From positions 2,480,001 to 2,544,000 of the forward strand of contig OZ251578.1 of NCBI GenBank assembly GCA_965243835.1: a stretch of 64,000 nt of DNA, written 5' to 3'. Below, in pieces: positions 25,031 to 32,677 of this stretch; the stretch's first letter is position 1, and every line of letters begins with the position of its first letter. Below the pieces are notes generated by a model that saw only the letters and a list, made by a program, of their open reading frames with translations, did no database searches and was not told where the DNA came from. Made by a program: the position numbers and the translations under genes. Source of the stretch: G965202665 sp965243835. Its GTDB lineage: Bacteria > Actinomycetota > Acidimicrobiia > Spongiisociales > Spongiisociaceae.

Positions 25031-27758
25031 TCAGGAGTCGAATGCCTGCTGGGAGGGCCCGCCGGCTTTGGCGGCTTCCAACAACAGGCTGTTCCACGCC
25101 GCTACCAGCGAGTTGTAGGCCACCGCATCCTCGGTGCGTCCGGCGGCATTGGCCGCCTCATACAACAAATACGACAGGCGGCGGGCGTAATCCCCAAACC
25201 CGCCCATCCTCGCCAACAACTCCCCCGCCCTCGCCTCCGACATATCCAAACGCGCCACCAAGTGCTGGGTCAACTCCCAAACGGTCGACTTCCAATCCTC
25301 GGCCGGGTCCCACTTCGGATCCAACTCCTCCCGGGTCAGCAACCGCACTTGGCCGCCCTTGGACTCCGCCACCCCCGCCTCCGCCACGCCAGCCACCGAC
25401 GTGTTCATCGCCTTGGCCAACGTCTCCGCATCCCCGAACGGACCCGGGTCGTGACCGAACTGACGGTACCAGGTCAGGGCGAACCGGCTTTCGGAGTCCA
25501 ACTCGGCCTCCTCCTCCGACCCGATATCCTCCAACACCTTGTTGATCAGGGCAAGCGCGGTGCGCACCCGCATCGTGTCCCCGTTGGCCTCCACCACCCG
25601 CCGATACCGGGAGAATATCCGCATCCCCGGCCCGATAGCCGCCTGCGCCATATCCACCGGCGGAATAGCCTGCTCCTGCAACAACCCCACCGCCGCCGGC
25701 AACTCGGAGCGCAACGCCTCCAAAAACCCGCCTCGCGTCTCCAACAAGGCATCATCCGCCCGCGGCCGACAAGCCAACACCACCGACGACGCCAACGCGG
25801 CGTTTCCGATAGCCACCATCCTGTTTCCCATTTCGGTCCGGATCGGCCAAGTGGCGCTCACCTGCAATCCTGAATCAACCAGACCCTGCAGGAAAGTCTC
25901 CCAACCGGTAGAGGAAACATCCCCATCCTTAGATTCTTGTTGCTTGTAAGCGTAAAAGACAGTGGCGGGAAACTCGGGGTGATGAACCCGCGCTATCTGC
26001 TCCATAACTTTCGTCATCCCCGCTTCAAAATGTTCCTGCGCCGCCTCCTTGGAACCGGCCCGGTATTGATGAGCTACCAACTCTTCCTTTTTGGGCGTAA
26101 CGAGGGTTGCGCACTCATCCGGCCACACTTCGGATAAGTTACGACGTAACCACACGTAGAAAAAATCAGAGATATCCGCATATTGAATATTATCATAATA
26201 AGGGGGATCAGTACAAATCACAGGCTTATCAATTTCCCTCAAACGGGCTACCGCATCCCTCTGCAAAACTTCGCCGCTACGCGAAGCAGGCAAGCTCGCA
26301 ACCGCTTTCACTACCCAATCCACTTGCCCCAACCAATTGCCCGTAGACGAGGAAAATGGATTCGCTTCAGCAAAATCCCAAACCATGGGTATAGATTGCC
26401 GTACTAAGGTATGTGATACTAATTCCCTAGTGCCTTCCCAAGTAGCAATAACAGACCATTTATCAACGCACCGATCAATAACAAAAGCCAGATATGTAAT
26501 CAAGGCCTCCGCGTATGCAATTAACCCGGATCCTCCCTCTCGTAATTGGTCTTCCTCGTCAGATAGCCCTGCAATACTCGCATCGGATATCACCTGCTTG
26601 CGCACATTATCCAGCAAATCAGAGAAGGTAGTTAGCGCAATCATCTGGCGATCAGTAAACAAGGAGTCGGTAGTTTCCATTCCGTAAAGCGGGGTCTGAA
26701 AATTGCGCGGGTTATTTGCGAGTCTAACCGACGGTACTTTATCGGGCAAGTCTAGTTTTGGAATATCAGTATCGCTAGAGTGATATAGGCGCTTCCGTTC
26801 CCCCTCAGATACAATCCCTACCGGCATCACCCCCAGCTTTCCCTGTTTGCCCTGCTCCCGGATATATTTGAAAGTAATAGGAGCGCCGGTTGCTACGCAG
26901 ACGCCGCCACCTCGGCCAATGGTACCCGTATTCGGGGTTCCGCCCTCCCTCACCTTAAACATCACGATTGGAGCATCACGGTCTACAACCGGCTCCGCCC
27001 ACACCACCGGTTTACCCGGCCTGTTACGCAATATCCCGGACTTGAGCAGGGGCACATGACCCTTCCACGACGGGTCCGGGGATAGGACGGTTCTAGCCCA
27101 CAACCAGGCAATCACCGTCTTGTCATCGACCCGGGGATATAAATGACCGATACGCTCCCGCGCCCGGTCCCGCATCCACTCTCCGTAATAACGAATATCC
27201 TCCGCCAAACCCTGCGACCCCCGCCATGTCTTCAAACCCGAATCCGCGCGGCTCCTCGGATTCACCGGAGGCCGTCCCGCAAACCGCGGCGGTATCTCCA
27301 CCATCGCCTTGGTTATCAGAACCGCAACCGGATTCAGGTCACCCCCGTACGCCGGCAACCCTAATTGCTGAGCGGCCAGGGGGCCTACCCCCCCCCCCGG
27401 AGAAGGGGTCTAATACGTTGGGCAAGTCATCCCCGCACGACGCCCTAATCTCCGCCCGCGCTTCCGCCAACACCTCCCGGTCATTACCGCCCTCCCATGC
27501 CGCCAAACGTTCCAAAATACCGAACAGTCGTTTGCGTTCCGTCTTTTGGTCCTCCGCCGTCGGGAACCGGTCCGGATGAGCGGACGGATCATCCACCAAA
27601 GACGACCACAACACGGCCCGCACCGCCGCCAAGGGACGGCGCGCCCACCACAGATGCAACGTGGACGGATGACCGTGCCGAATGGACTTCTCCCGCGCCG
27701 ACTCCCGGCTGATCGTATCCAGCGGCAGGGATACCTCGATCAACTTCGTTTTGGCCAT
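25031..27758 (-). pseudogene. DUF1156 DNA methylase with frame off by one at an 11-base G run
   Basis: Two frames make one DUF1156-type adenine-specific methylase of about 908 residues. The first (from 27758, 139 codons) has the DUF1156 start LIEVSLPLDTISRESAREK, HPSTLHLWWARRPLAAVRAV and the AdoMet motif VLDPFSGGG. It goes out of frame in a run of 11 G (minus strand). With 10 G the frame continues as GGGVGPLAAQQLGLPAYGG and then DLNPVAVLITKAMVEIPP, as in the family. The second part has the catalytic TDPPYYDNIQYADISDFF and a long C-terminal region. Such methylases occur in phage-defence loci, but no partner is adjacent here. The gene may be phase-variable, broken, or misread. Confidence 0.85.
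27388..27398. repeat. run of 11 C inside the DUF1156 methylase
   Basis: Eleven C on the plus strand (G on the coding strand) lie within the AdoMet-binding motif coding region. The count of 11 puts the two halves of the gene out of frame; 10 restores the family sequence exactly. Confidence 0.9.
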
Positions 27759-27789
27759 TCGCCAACCATAGCCGTCCGGTCGGGGCGGG

Positions 27790-29253
27790 TTAGCCGGAGG
27801 GGGCGGGCTTATCCAGGGGCCACAGGGGGCGGGGGGCGCGGTGGAAAGTCAGGTGTTCCAAGCGGGGGGAGGCCGCTCCCGGAAGGTCGACGGTGATAGC
27901 GCGGGCGGAGGTGGGGTAGTTGGGACGGAAGTCGCTGCAGGATTTGACCACGATGATGTCCGCCTCCTCGGGGGGGAGGCCTGCGCACCGGAAAGCGGCC
28001 GGGTCGGAAGTCCAAGCGGGACGTTCGGAAACCAGCAGGCGCAGGTTGGCGACGGCCAAGACCGCGAACCGGCCCATGGACACCTCCATCCCGTGGAACC
28101 CGACCCCCTCCAACCGGTGGGAGCCATCCCCCGTCCTAGTCACGGTTCCGGTCACTTTCACCGGCGGATGCCAGCGGCCGTCCAAGCCCGCTCCCACCGC
28201 CAGCGCAACCTCCGCCCCCGCTCCGGCCCGGTGGCAGGCATCCACCGCCGCCGGGTCCACCGCCGTCACATAGGAAACCAGGCCGGGGGCCAGGGTGAGC
28301 AGGGGTTCGATCAAGGCCGGGCTGTCCCCGGATGCCCCGGCGGTGGGGGCGTCGGCGGACTGGGCCAGCAGAAACGGACGCACCCCGCTGTCGCGGGCGG
28401 CGGCGATGGCCGCGGCCGGTTCCAGGAAATTTTCCATCACAAAATCTTCCCGCCGCTCCCAAATCCGGTCGGCTACGTTGTTGACGAAATCCGAAACGAG
28501 GACCGGGTCGCCGTCGGCGGCCGCCGCTACGCCCAGGCCCAGTTCCGGCACATCCAGCCAGGGTTGCGCCGGAAACAGCAACAAGTCCGCCAGCCCCGGC
28601 GGGGCTTCGGCCAACGCCCGGGCGCGGATTTCCGCCAAGGGGCCGTGGTCGGTGTTCATCGTCTCCGCCGGGATCAACATAGGCCGTTTGGCCATCTCCA
28701 CCGTCAGGCGTTCTCCCGCCAGCAGATGCAACATCTGACGGGCGGCCCGCTCCCCGGCGGCCGCCATGTCGATGTGCGGGTCGGTGTGGTAGGCGCTTAA
28801 GCCGTCCGCTTGGCTCGCCATTCGGCGGGTGAGGTTGGCGTGCAGGTCCAGGCAAATCACCAACGGACGGTCCGGCCCCAGCGCCTCCCGCACCTCGGTG
28901 ATGATCTGCCCGTCGGCGTCGGGAAAACCTTCGGCGGCCATCGCCCCATGCAGGGACAACACCAAACCGTCCAACTGCCCGGCCTCCGCCAACCGGGTGA
29001 GCAACATTTCCCGCAAATCCCGGAAGGCGCCGGCGGTGAGCGGACCGGAGGGCATGGCCCACGCCCGCAACAGGGGATGGGGTTCCGCCCCGCCCGCCCG
29101 CAACCCGTCCATGATTCCGGCCATCTCCGTGTTGGTCCCCGCCGCGCTCTCCGCCGCCGCCTCCCCCGTCGCCAACGTGAAATCAGACAGCCGGCAAGGA
29201 TTCAGCGAGAACGTGTTGGTCTCCTGCACCACGGAAGCCGCCCCGATACGCAT
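27790..29253 (-). CDS. MlrC-like M81-family metallopeptidase
   Basis: The 487-residue protein belongs to the M81 family, named for microcystinase MlrC. It starts MRIGAASVVQETNTFS and shows SLHGAMAAEG, LDLHANLT with metal-ligand residues, AYHTDPHIDM and the C-terminal DUF1485-like part ending with VKSCSDFRPNY. Most members have unknown substrates and are thought to be zinc-dependent amidases or peptidases. No transporter gene is adjacent. The 36 bp between it and the DUF1156 gene holds nothing evident. Confidence 0.87.
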   Translation of the reverse strand: MRIGAASVVQETNTFSLNPCRLSDFTLATGEAAAESAAGTNTEMAGIMDGLRAGGAEPHPLLRAWAMPSGPLTAGAFRDLREMLLTRLAEAGQLDGLVLSLHGAMAAEGFPDADGQIITEVREALGPDRPLVICLDLHANLTRRMASQADGLSAYHTDPHIDMAAAGERAARQMLHLLAGERLTVEMAKRPMLIPAETMNTDHGPLAEIRARALAEAPPGLADLLLFPAQPWLDVPELGLGVAAAADGDPVLVSDFVNNVADRIWERREDFVMENFLEPAAAIAAARDSGVRPFLLAQSADAPTAGASGDSPALIEPLLTLAPGLVSYVTAVDPAAVDACHRAGAGAEVALAVGAGLDGRWHPPVKVTGTVTRTGDGSHRLEGVGFHGMEVSMGRFAVLAVANLRLLVSERPAWTSDPAAFRCAGLPPEEADIIVVKSCSDFRPNYPTSARAITVDLPGAASPRLEHLTFHRAPRPLWPLDKPAPSG

Positions 29254-29345
29254 CCCCCCATCCTACCACCCGTTTCCTAGTCCGCGCTTTGTCCTCTAAA
29301 CATCGTGAAATATCCCAACCTGGAAAAATGTCACACTGCCTCTTT

Positions 29346-29359
29346 ATATTAACTAATAT
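29346..29359. promoter_or_regulatory. palindrome overlapping a -10-like box before the toxin-like gene
   Basis: ATATTA and TAATAT form 6-bp arms around AC. The left arm overlaps TATATT, a possible -10 for the gene at 29402. A repressor bound here could block transcription, as toxin-antitoxin operators do; this is inference. Confidence 0.4.
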
Positions 29360-29401
29360 GAAATACCGCCCAACCCCCATATCAGCCGGAAGCGAGCGGC
29401 C

Positions 29402-29707
29402 ATGATCTATATGCCGCCCTTTTCCCGACACGAGGTGCGCAGAATGACCCACCCGCCCCGCGGCTGGAAGGTAGGCTGGTGGATAGACACCGCCTTCAAG
29501 CACAACGCCTCCGAAGCGAGCATCCTCTCGGTCCTCCGCGACCCTGAAATCCAAGAATGGGAGGAGACCACATTATTCGGCGAGAAATGGATGTTCCTCG
29601 GACCATACATTGACAACCTCGTCTTGAACCTGGAAGTGGTCTTCGAGGAGTCCCCGGATGGTAGGATGGGAGCGGTGTACCATGCACTACCCATACGGGT
29701 AAGATAA
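29402..29707 (+). CDS. small toxin-like protein (RelE/BrnT/DUF4258-like shape)
   Basis: The 101-residue protein has no membrane segment. The run HNASEASILSVLRDPEIQEW, then LFGEKWMFLGPYIDN, then MGAVYHALPIRVR, resembles the helix, strand and final YHA-type strand of BrnT or DUF4258 proteins of the RelE-like fold, several of which are ribonuclease toxins. The match is by eye and moderate. It lies 7 bp before the first of four small repeated genes, an arrangement like toxin then antitoxin. There is no strong ribosome site at the ATG; an alternative start is ATG 29411. Confidence 0.55.
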   Translation: MIYMPPFSRHEVRRMTHPPRGWKVGWWIDTAFKHNASEASILSVLRDPEIQEWEETTLFGEKWMFLGPYIDNLVLNLEVVFEESPDGRMGAVYHALPIRVR

Positions 29708-29714
29708 AGGAGGT

Positions 29715-29924
29715 ATGCAGAAGATGGCATCCGAACCTAAAATACAAGACGAAACGGTGGACATTTACGCCCCGCCCTCCCCCGAGGAAGTGGAGCGAAT
29801 GGTAGCCGACCTCGAAAGCGGGGCCCTCGACGAGGGTCGTCGCCGAGCCCGCTTGGCGTACAACAAAAAATTCCCGCACCGGCAAATGGACGTCGAATAC
29901 GGACTGAAACCGCGCCCCGAATGA
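29715..29924 (+). CDS. small repeated protein, copy 1 (antitoxin candidate)
   Basis: The 69-residue acidic-to-basic protein has the core DIYAPPSPEEVERM, LESGALDE, RRRARLAYNKKFPHRQ and MDVEYGLKP that recurs in three further copies downstream. AAAGGAGG precedes the first ATG by 4 nt; a second ATG four codons later is also usable. The proline-led start followed by a charged helix and a basic YNKKFPHRQ tail is of no family known to me. Its place directly after the toxin-like gene suggests an antitoxin, which is inference. Confidence 0.65.
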   Translation: MQKMASEPKIQDETVDIYAPPSPEEVERMVADLESGALDEGRRRARLAYNKKFPHRQMDVEYGLKPRPE

Positions 29925-30184
29925 CCCGGCGCGCATCCAACGAGCCACCGCCGATTGACTCGCAGACGGCCGAGCGCGTCTTGGAGCAGTTGCTGAGGCA
30001 GTTTCGCGAAAAGCTTCCCGAGGGCTATCACCTAGACGAGAAGGGGCGGGTGGTGCGCTTGGATCCGGACCTTCCCAACCCCGTCGGGATACGCTCCGTC
30101 GCGGGAAACAGGCAGTGGATTCCCGCGCCGCTGATCAACCGACGCCCTAACCCGCCCATCCCCGCCGCGGCGCAAGGCGCATAA
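29921..30184 (+). CDS. small hypothetical protein between repeated copies
   Basis: This 87-residue protein starts in an ATGA overlap with copy 1 and ends in a TAATG overlap with copy 2, so the three are translationally coupled. It has AERVLEQLLRQFREKLPEGYHLDEKGRVVRLDP, here noted as a helix AERVLEQLLRQFREK and a hairpin-like HLDEKGRVVRLD, then a proline-rich tail. The first residues MTRRAS resemble MTRRRS openings after copies 2 and 3, so a remnant of this gene may have been copied with each unit. No function is recognised. Confidence 0.55.
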   Translation: MTRRASNEPPPIDSQTAERVLEQLLRQFREKLPEGYHLDEKGRVVRLDPDLPNPVGIRSVAGNRQWIPAPLINRRPNPPIPAAAQGA

Positions 30185-30354
30185 TGGAGGACATATACGC
30201 CCCGCCCTCGCCTGAGGAAGTGGAACATCTGATCGCCGAACTCGAAAGCGGGGCCCTCGACGAAGCCCGCCGCCGGGCCCGCCTGGCGTACAACAAAAAA
30301 TTCCCGCACCGGCAAATGGACGTCGAATACGGACTGAAACCGCGCCCCGAATGA
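30184..30354 (+). CDS. small repeated protein, copy 2
   Basis: Fifty-six residues, starting MEDIYAPPSPEEVEHLIAEL and ending in the same YNKKFPHRQMDVEYGLKPRPE as copy 1. The DNA of the last 77 bases is identical or nearly so to copy 1, showing recent duplication or gene conversion. The ATG overlaps the stop of the preceding gene. Confidence 0.65.
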   Translation: MEDIYAPPSPEEVEHLIAELESGALDEARRRARLAYNKKFPHRQMDVEYGLKPRPE

Positions 30355-30463
30355 CCCGGCGCCGCTCCCCCCGGCCCGGCACGGCGCACCCCGGTCAGGA
30401 ATCTTCGCGGGCTCGGCAATCGGCGGCCGGTACTGACAAAGGCCGCCGCGGCGCAAGGGGCAT

Positions 30464-30633
30464 ATGGAGGACATTTACGCTCCCCCTGCCCCGAGGAAAT
30501 CGAACGCATGCTCACCGAGCTCGCTAGCGGCGTCGATGACGAAGCCCGCCGTCAGGCCCGCTTGGCGTACAACAAGAAATTCCCGCACCGGCAAATGGAC
30601 GTCGAATACGGACTGAAACCGCGCCCCGAATGA
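30464..30633 (+). pseudogene. small repeated protein, copy 3, frameshifted
   Basis: The copy starts MEDIYAPPAP but lacks one base within about 30489-30492. Restoring it gives EEIERMLTELASGVDDEARR followed by the usual QARLAYNKKFPHRQ and GLKPRPE. As written it stops early out of frame. It is more diverged in the middle than the others, so decay is plausible. The 110 bases before it are a degenerate remnant of the inter-copy gene opening MTRRRSP. Confidence 0.7.
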
Positions 30634-30854
30634 CCCGGCGCCGCTCCCCCCGGCGCAACACGGCGCACCACGCTCCGGAGGCTGAAGCGGACATTTACGC
30701 CCCGCCTCCGCCTGAGGAAATCGAGCGCATGGTCGCCGAACTCGAAAGCGGGGCCCTCGACGAAGGACGCCGCCGGGCCCGCTTGGCGTACAACAAAAAA
30801 TTCCCGCACCGGCAAATGGACGTCGAATACGGACTTAAGCCGCCCGCCGACTGA
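30630..30854 (+). CDS. small repeated protein, copy 4
   Basis: Seventy-four residues. The start MTRRRSPRRNTAHHAPEAEA is the opening of the inter-copy gene fused directly to the DIYAPPPPEEIERM core, so this copy is a fusion made by deletion between units. The rest, including LESGALDEGRRRARLAYNKK, is intact. The ATG overlaps the stop of copy 3. Confidence 0.65.
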   Translation: MTRRRSPRRNTAHHAPEAEADIYAPPPPEEIERMVAELESGALDEGRRRARLAYNKKFPHRQMDVEYGLKPPAD

Positions 30855-30866
30855 CGCAAACGTCAG
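30851..30866. terminator. short hairpin between convergent genes
   Basis: CTGACG and CGTCAG form a perfect 6-bp stem with a CAAA loop, covering the stop of copy 4 and lying next to the stop of etfA. There is no T-run on either side, so intrinsic termination is uncertain. Confidence 0.35.
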
Positions 30867-31867
30867 GAGGTTTCGCGGGCTTGGGATTGGCGGCGGGTTA
30901 TTTCGGCGACGAGGGCGGGGATCACCTCATGCAGGTCGGCGATCACCGCCCAGTCGGCCTTGGTCACCATCGGGGCCTCCCGGTCCAGGTTGACGGCCAA
31001 CACCCGCTTGGAGTTCATCATCCCCACCCAATGCTGGATAGCCCCCGAAATCCCGCACGCTATGTACAGTTCGGGGGCCACTACCGTTCCCGTCTGACCC
31101 ACCTGGAACTTGTGGTTGCGCCACCCGTTGTTGGTCACCACCCGCGAGCATCCCACCGCCCCGCCCAGCAATTCCGCCAACTCCTCCAAGGCGGCGAAAC
31201 CCTCCGGGCCGCCCACCCCCCGTCCGCCGCTCACCACCACCGGGGCGGTGGCCAGGGTGATCCCCTCCTCCGCCGTCACCCGCTCCCGCACCATCGTCAC
31301 CGTATCCGCCTCCGACAACCCCGGTTCGAACACCGCCTCCTCCCCCGCCGCCGGGACCTCCAAGGCCTCCGCTTCCACCGCGTGCGGGGCCAAGGTAACC
31401 AGTTTCATATCCGCCGACAGGCGGGCCCGCTCCAGCAAACTGCCCCCCCACCGCACCCGGGTCATCAGCCAGTCCTCCCCGCCGTCCGCCCCCGGCGCAA
31501 TCTCCAAACAGTTGGCGACCATCGCCAAACCGGTGCGGGCCCCCACCCCGGCCATCACTTCGTTGCCCCGGTCGGTGCCCGACGCCAACACCGCCGCCGC
31601 CCCCACGGAGCGGGCCAGCCGCAACAGGCTTTCCGCCCAGGCGTCCGGGCCGTAGTCGGTCAACAACTCGTCCCGCGCCAGATGAACCGTCTCCGCCCCG
31701 TACGCCCCCAGCGACCCGGCCCCGCCCGCCGCCTCCTCCCCCACCAGGACCGCATGCAGGGAAGCCCCGGCCGCGGCGGCCACGCGGCGGGCGTGGGTCA
31801 AACCCCCCGGGACGGTTTCATCCAGCGTCCCCCGATCGTGCTCCGCCAGAAACAAAAAGACGCTCAC
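30863..31867 (-). CDS. etfA: electron transfer flavoprotein alpha subunit
   Basis: The 334-residue protein starts with a GTG inside the stop of etfB (GTGA overlap). The C-terminal FAD-binding domain is clear: VVVSGGRGVGGPEGF, GCSRVVTNNGW, KFQVGQTGTVVAPELYIACGISG (given as VGQTGTVVAPELYIACGISG) and INVD-equivalent LAVNLDREAPM. EtfA with EtfB carries electrons from flavin dehydrogenases to the quinone pool. Following the dimethylglycine/sarcosine-type dehydrogenase on the same strand, it is likely that enzyme's electron acceptor. Confidence 0.93.
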   Translation of the reverse strand: MSVFLFLAEHDRGTLDETVPGGLTHARRVAAAAGASLHAVLVGEEAAGGAGSLGAYGAETVHLARDELLTDYGPDAWAESLLRLARSVGAAAVLASGTDRGNEVMAGVGARTGLAMVANCLEIAPGADGGEDWLMTRVRWGGSLLERARLSADMKLVTLAPHAVEAEALEVPAAGEEAVFEPGLSEADTVTMVRERVTAEEGITLATAPVVVSGGRGVGGPEGFAALEELAELLGGAVGCSRVVTNNGWRNHKFQVGQTGTVVAPELYIACGISGAIQHWVGMMNSKRVLAVNLDREAPMVTKADWAVIADLHEVIPALVAEITRRQSQARETS

Positions 31868-32625
31868 AGCAACCCCAACTCTTCCAGGATGTCCGCTACC
31901 GCCGGGGCCGCCTCCGGCCCCTCCCCCAGAATGGTGACCGAGCCGCCCGCGGCGGGCGGGGTTTCCAACCGTATTTTGGACTGGCCGCTGCCCGCCGGCG
32001 TCACCTCCTTGATCGTCGGCTCCGCCTTGCGGGCCGCCATCCTTCCTTTCAAAGTCGGATAACGGGGCAGGTTGATCCCTTCCTTCACCGCCGCCGCCGC
32101 GGGCAGGGGCAACCGGTACTCTTCCCATCCGGAGGCCGTCTCCCGGCGGGCGGTCGCCCACCCGTCGGCGATGTCCAACCCTTTGACGCCGCTCACGATG
32201 GGCCTTTCCAGCATGCGGGCCGCCCGGATCCCCACCTGATAGCCCCCCGCATCGGCCGACTCGGCCCCGAACAGGATCAGGTCGTAGGGCTCCCCCGCCT
32301 CCAGCCCGCTGATGGCGCAGGCCAGGGCCCCGGCGGTGGACACCGGATCCCAATCCGCCTCCTCCGACTGCAACAGGACGCCCTCCGTCGCCCCCACCGC
32401 CGCCGCCGCCCGCAACTGCTCGACGGCCTCCGGCGGTCCCAGGGTCATCACCGTCACCGTCCCCCCTTCCCGCTCCGCAATCCGCACCGCCTCCTCCACC
32501 GCGCACTCCTCGTGCGGGCTGATCGCGAACCCCAGCAGGGCGTCGTCTATATCCTGTTGGTCGGGGGTGAGCACGATCCGCTCCCCCGGGGCGGGCACCC
32601 GCTTCACGCATACCAGAATGCGCAC
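31864..32625 (-). CDS. etfB: electron transfer flavoprotein beta subunit
   Basis: The 253-residue protein begins MRILVCVKRVPAPGERI, with ISPHEECAVEEAVRI and the AMP/FAD-binding LFGAESADAGGYQVG, then LPRYPTLKGRMAARK, the recognition-loop region typical of EtfB. It overlaps etfA by 4 bp and follows the large dehydrogenase gene by 52 bp. The three likely form one transcript. Confidence 0.93.
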   Translation of the reverse strand: MRILVCVKRVPAPGERIVLTPDQQDIDDALLGFAISPHEECAVEEAVRIAEREGGTVTVMTLGPPEAVEQLRAAAAVGATEGVLLQSEEADWDPVSTAGALACAISGLEAGEPYDLILFGAESADAGGYQVGIRAARMLERPIVSGVKGLDIADGWATARRETASGWEEYRLPLPAAAAVKEGINLPRYPTLKGRMAARKAEPTIKEVTPAGSGQSKIRLETPPAAGGSVTILGEGPEAAPAVADILEELGLL

Positions 32626-32677
32626 CGCTACCCCATCCCGGCGTGGGCGGAGGGCACCGGCAACCCGGCTCCCCGAC

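Larger units (their letters stand above)
29856..30862 (+). repeat. tandem array of four gene-sized repeats
   Basis: A near-identical 77-bp block recurs at 29856, 30286, 30565 and, shorter, 30786, with spacings of about 430, 279 and 221 bp. Each block is the 3' end of a copy of the small gene. The decreasing spacing shows successive loss of the inter-copy gene. Confidence 0.85.

Noticed and set aside
30851..30866. Strong intrinsic terminator
   Set aside because: The hairpin is perfect but only 6 bp and lacks a T-run, so it is listed only as a weak candidate.
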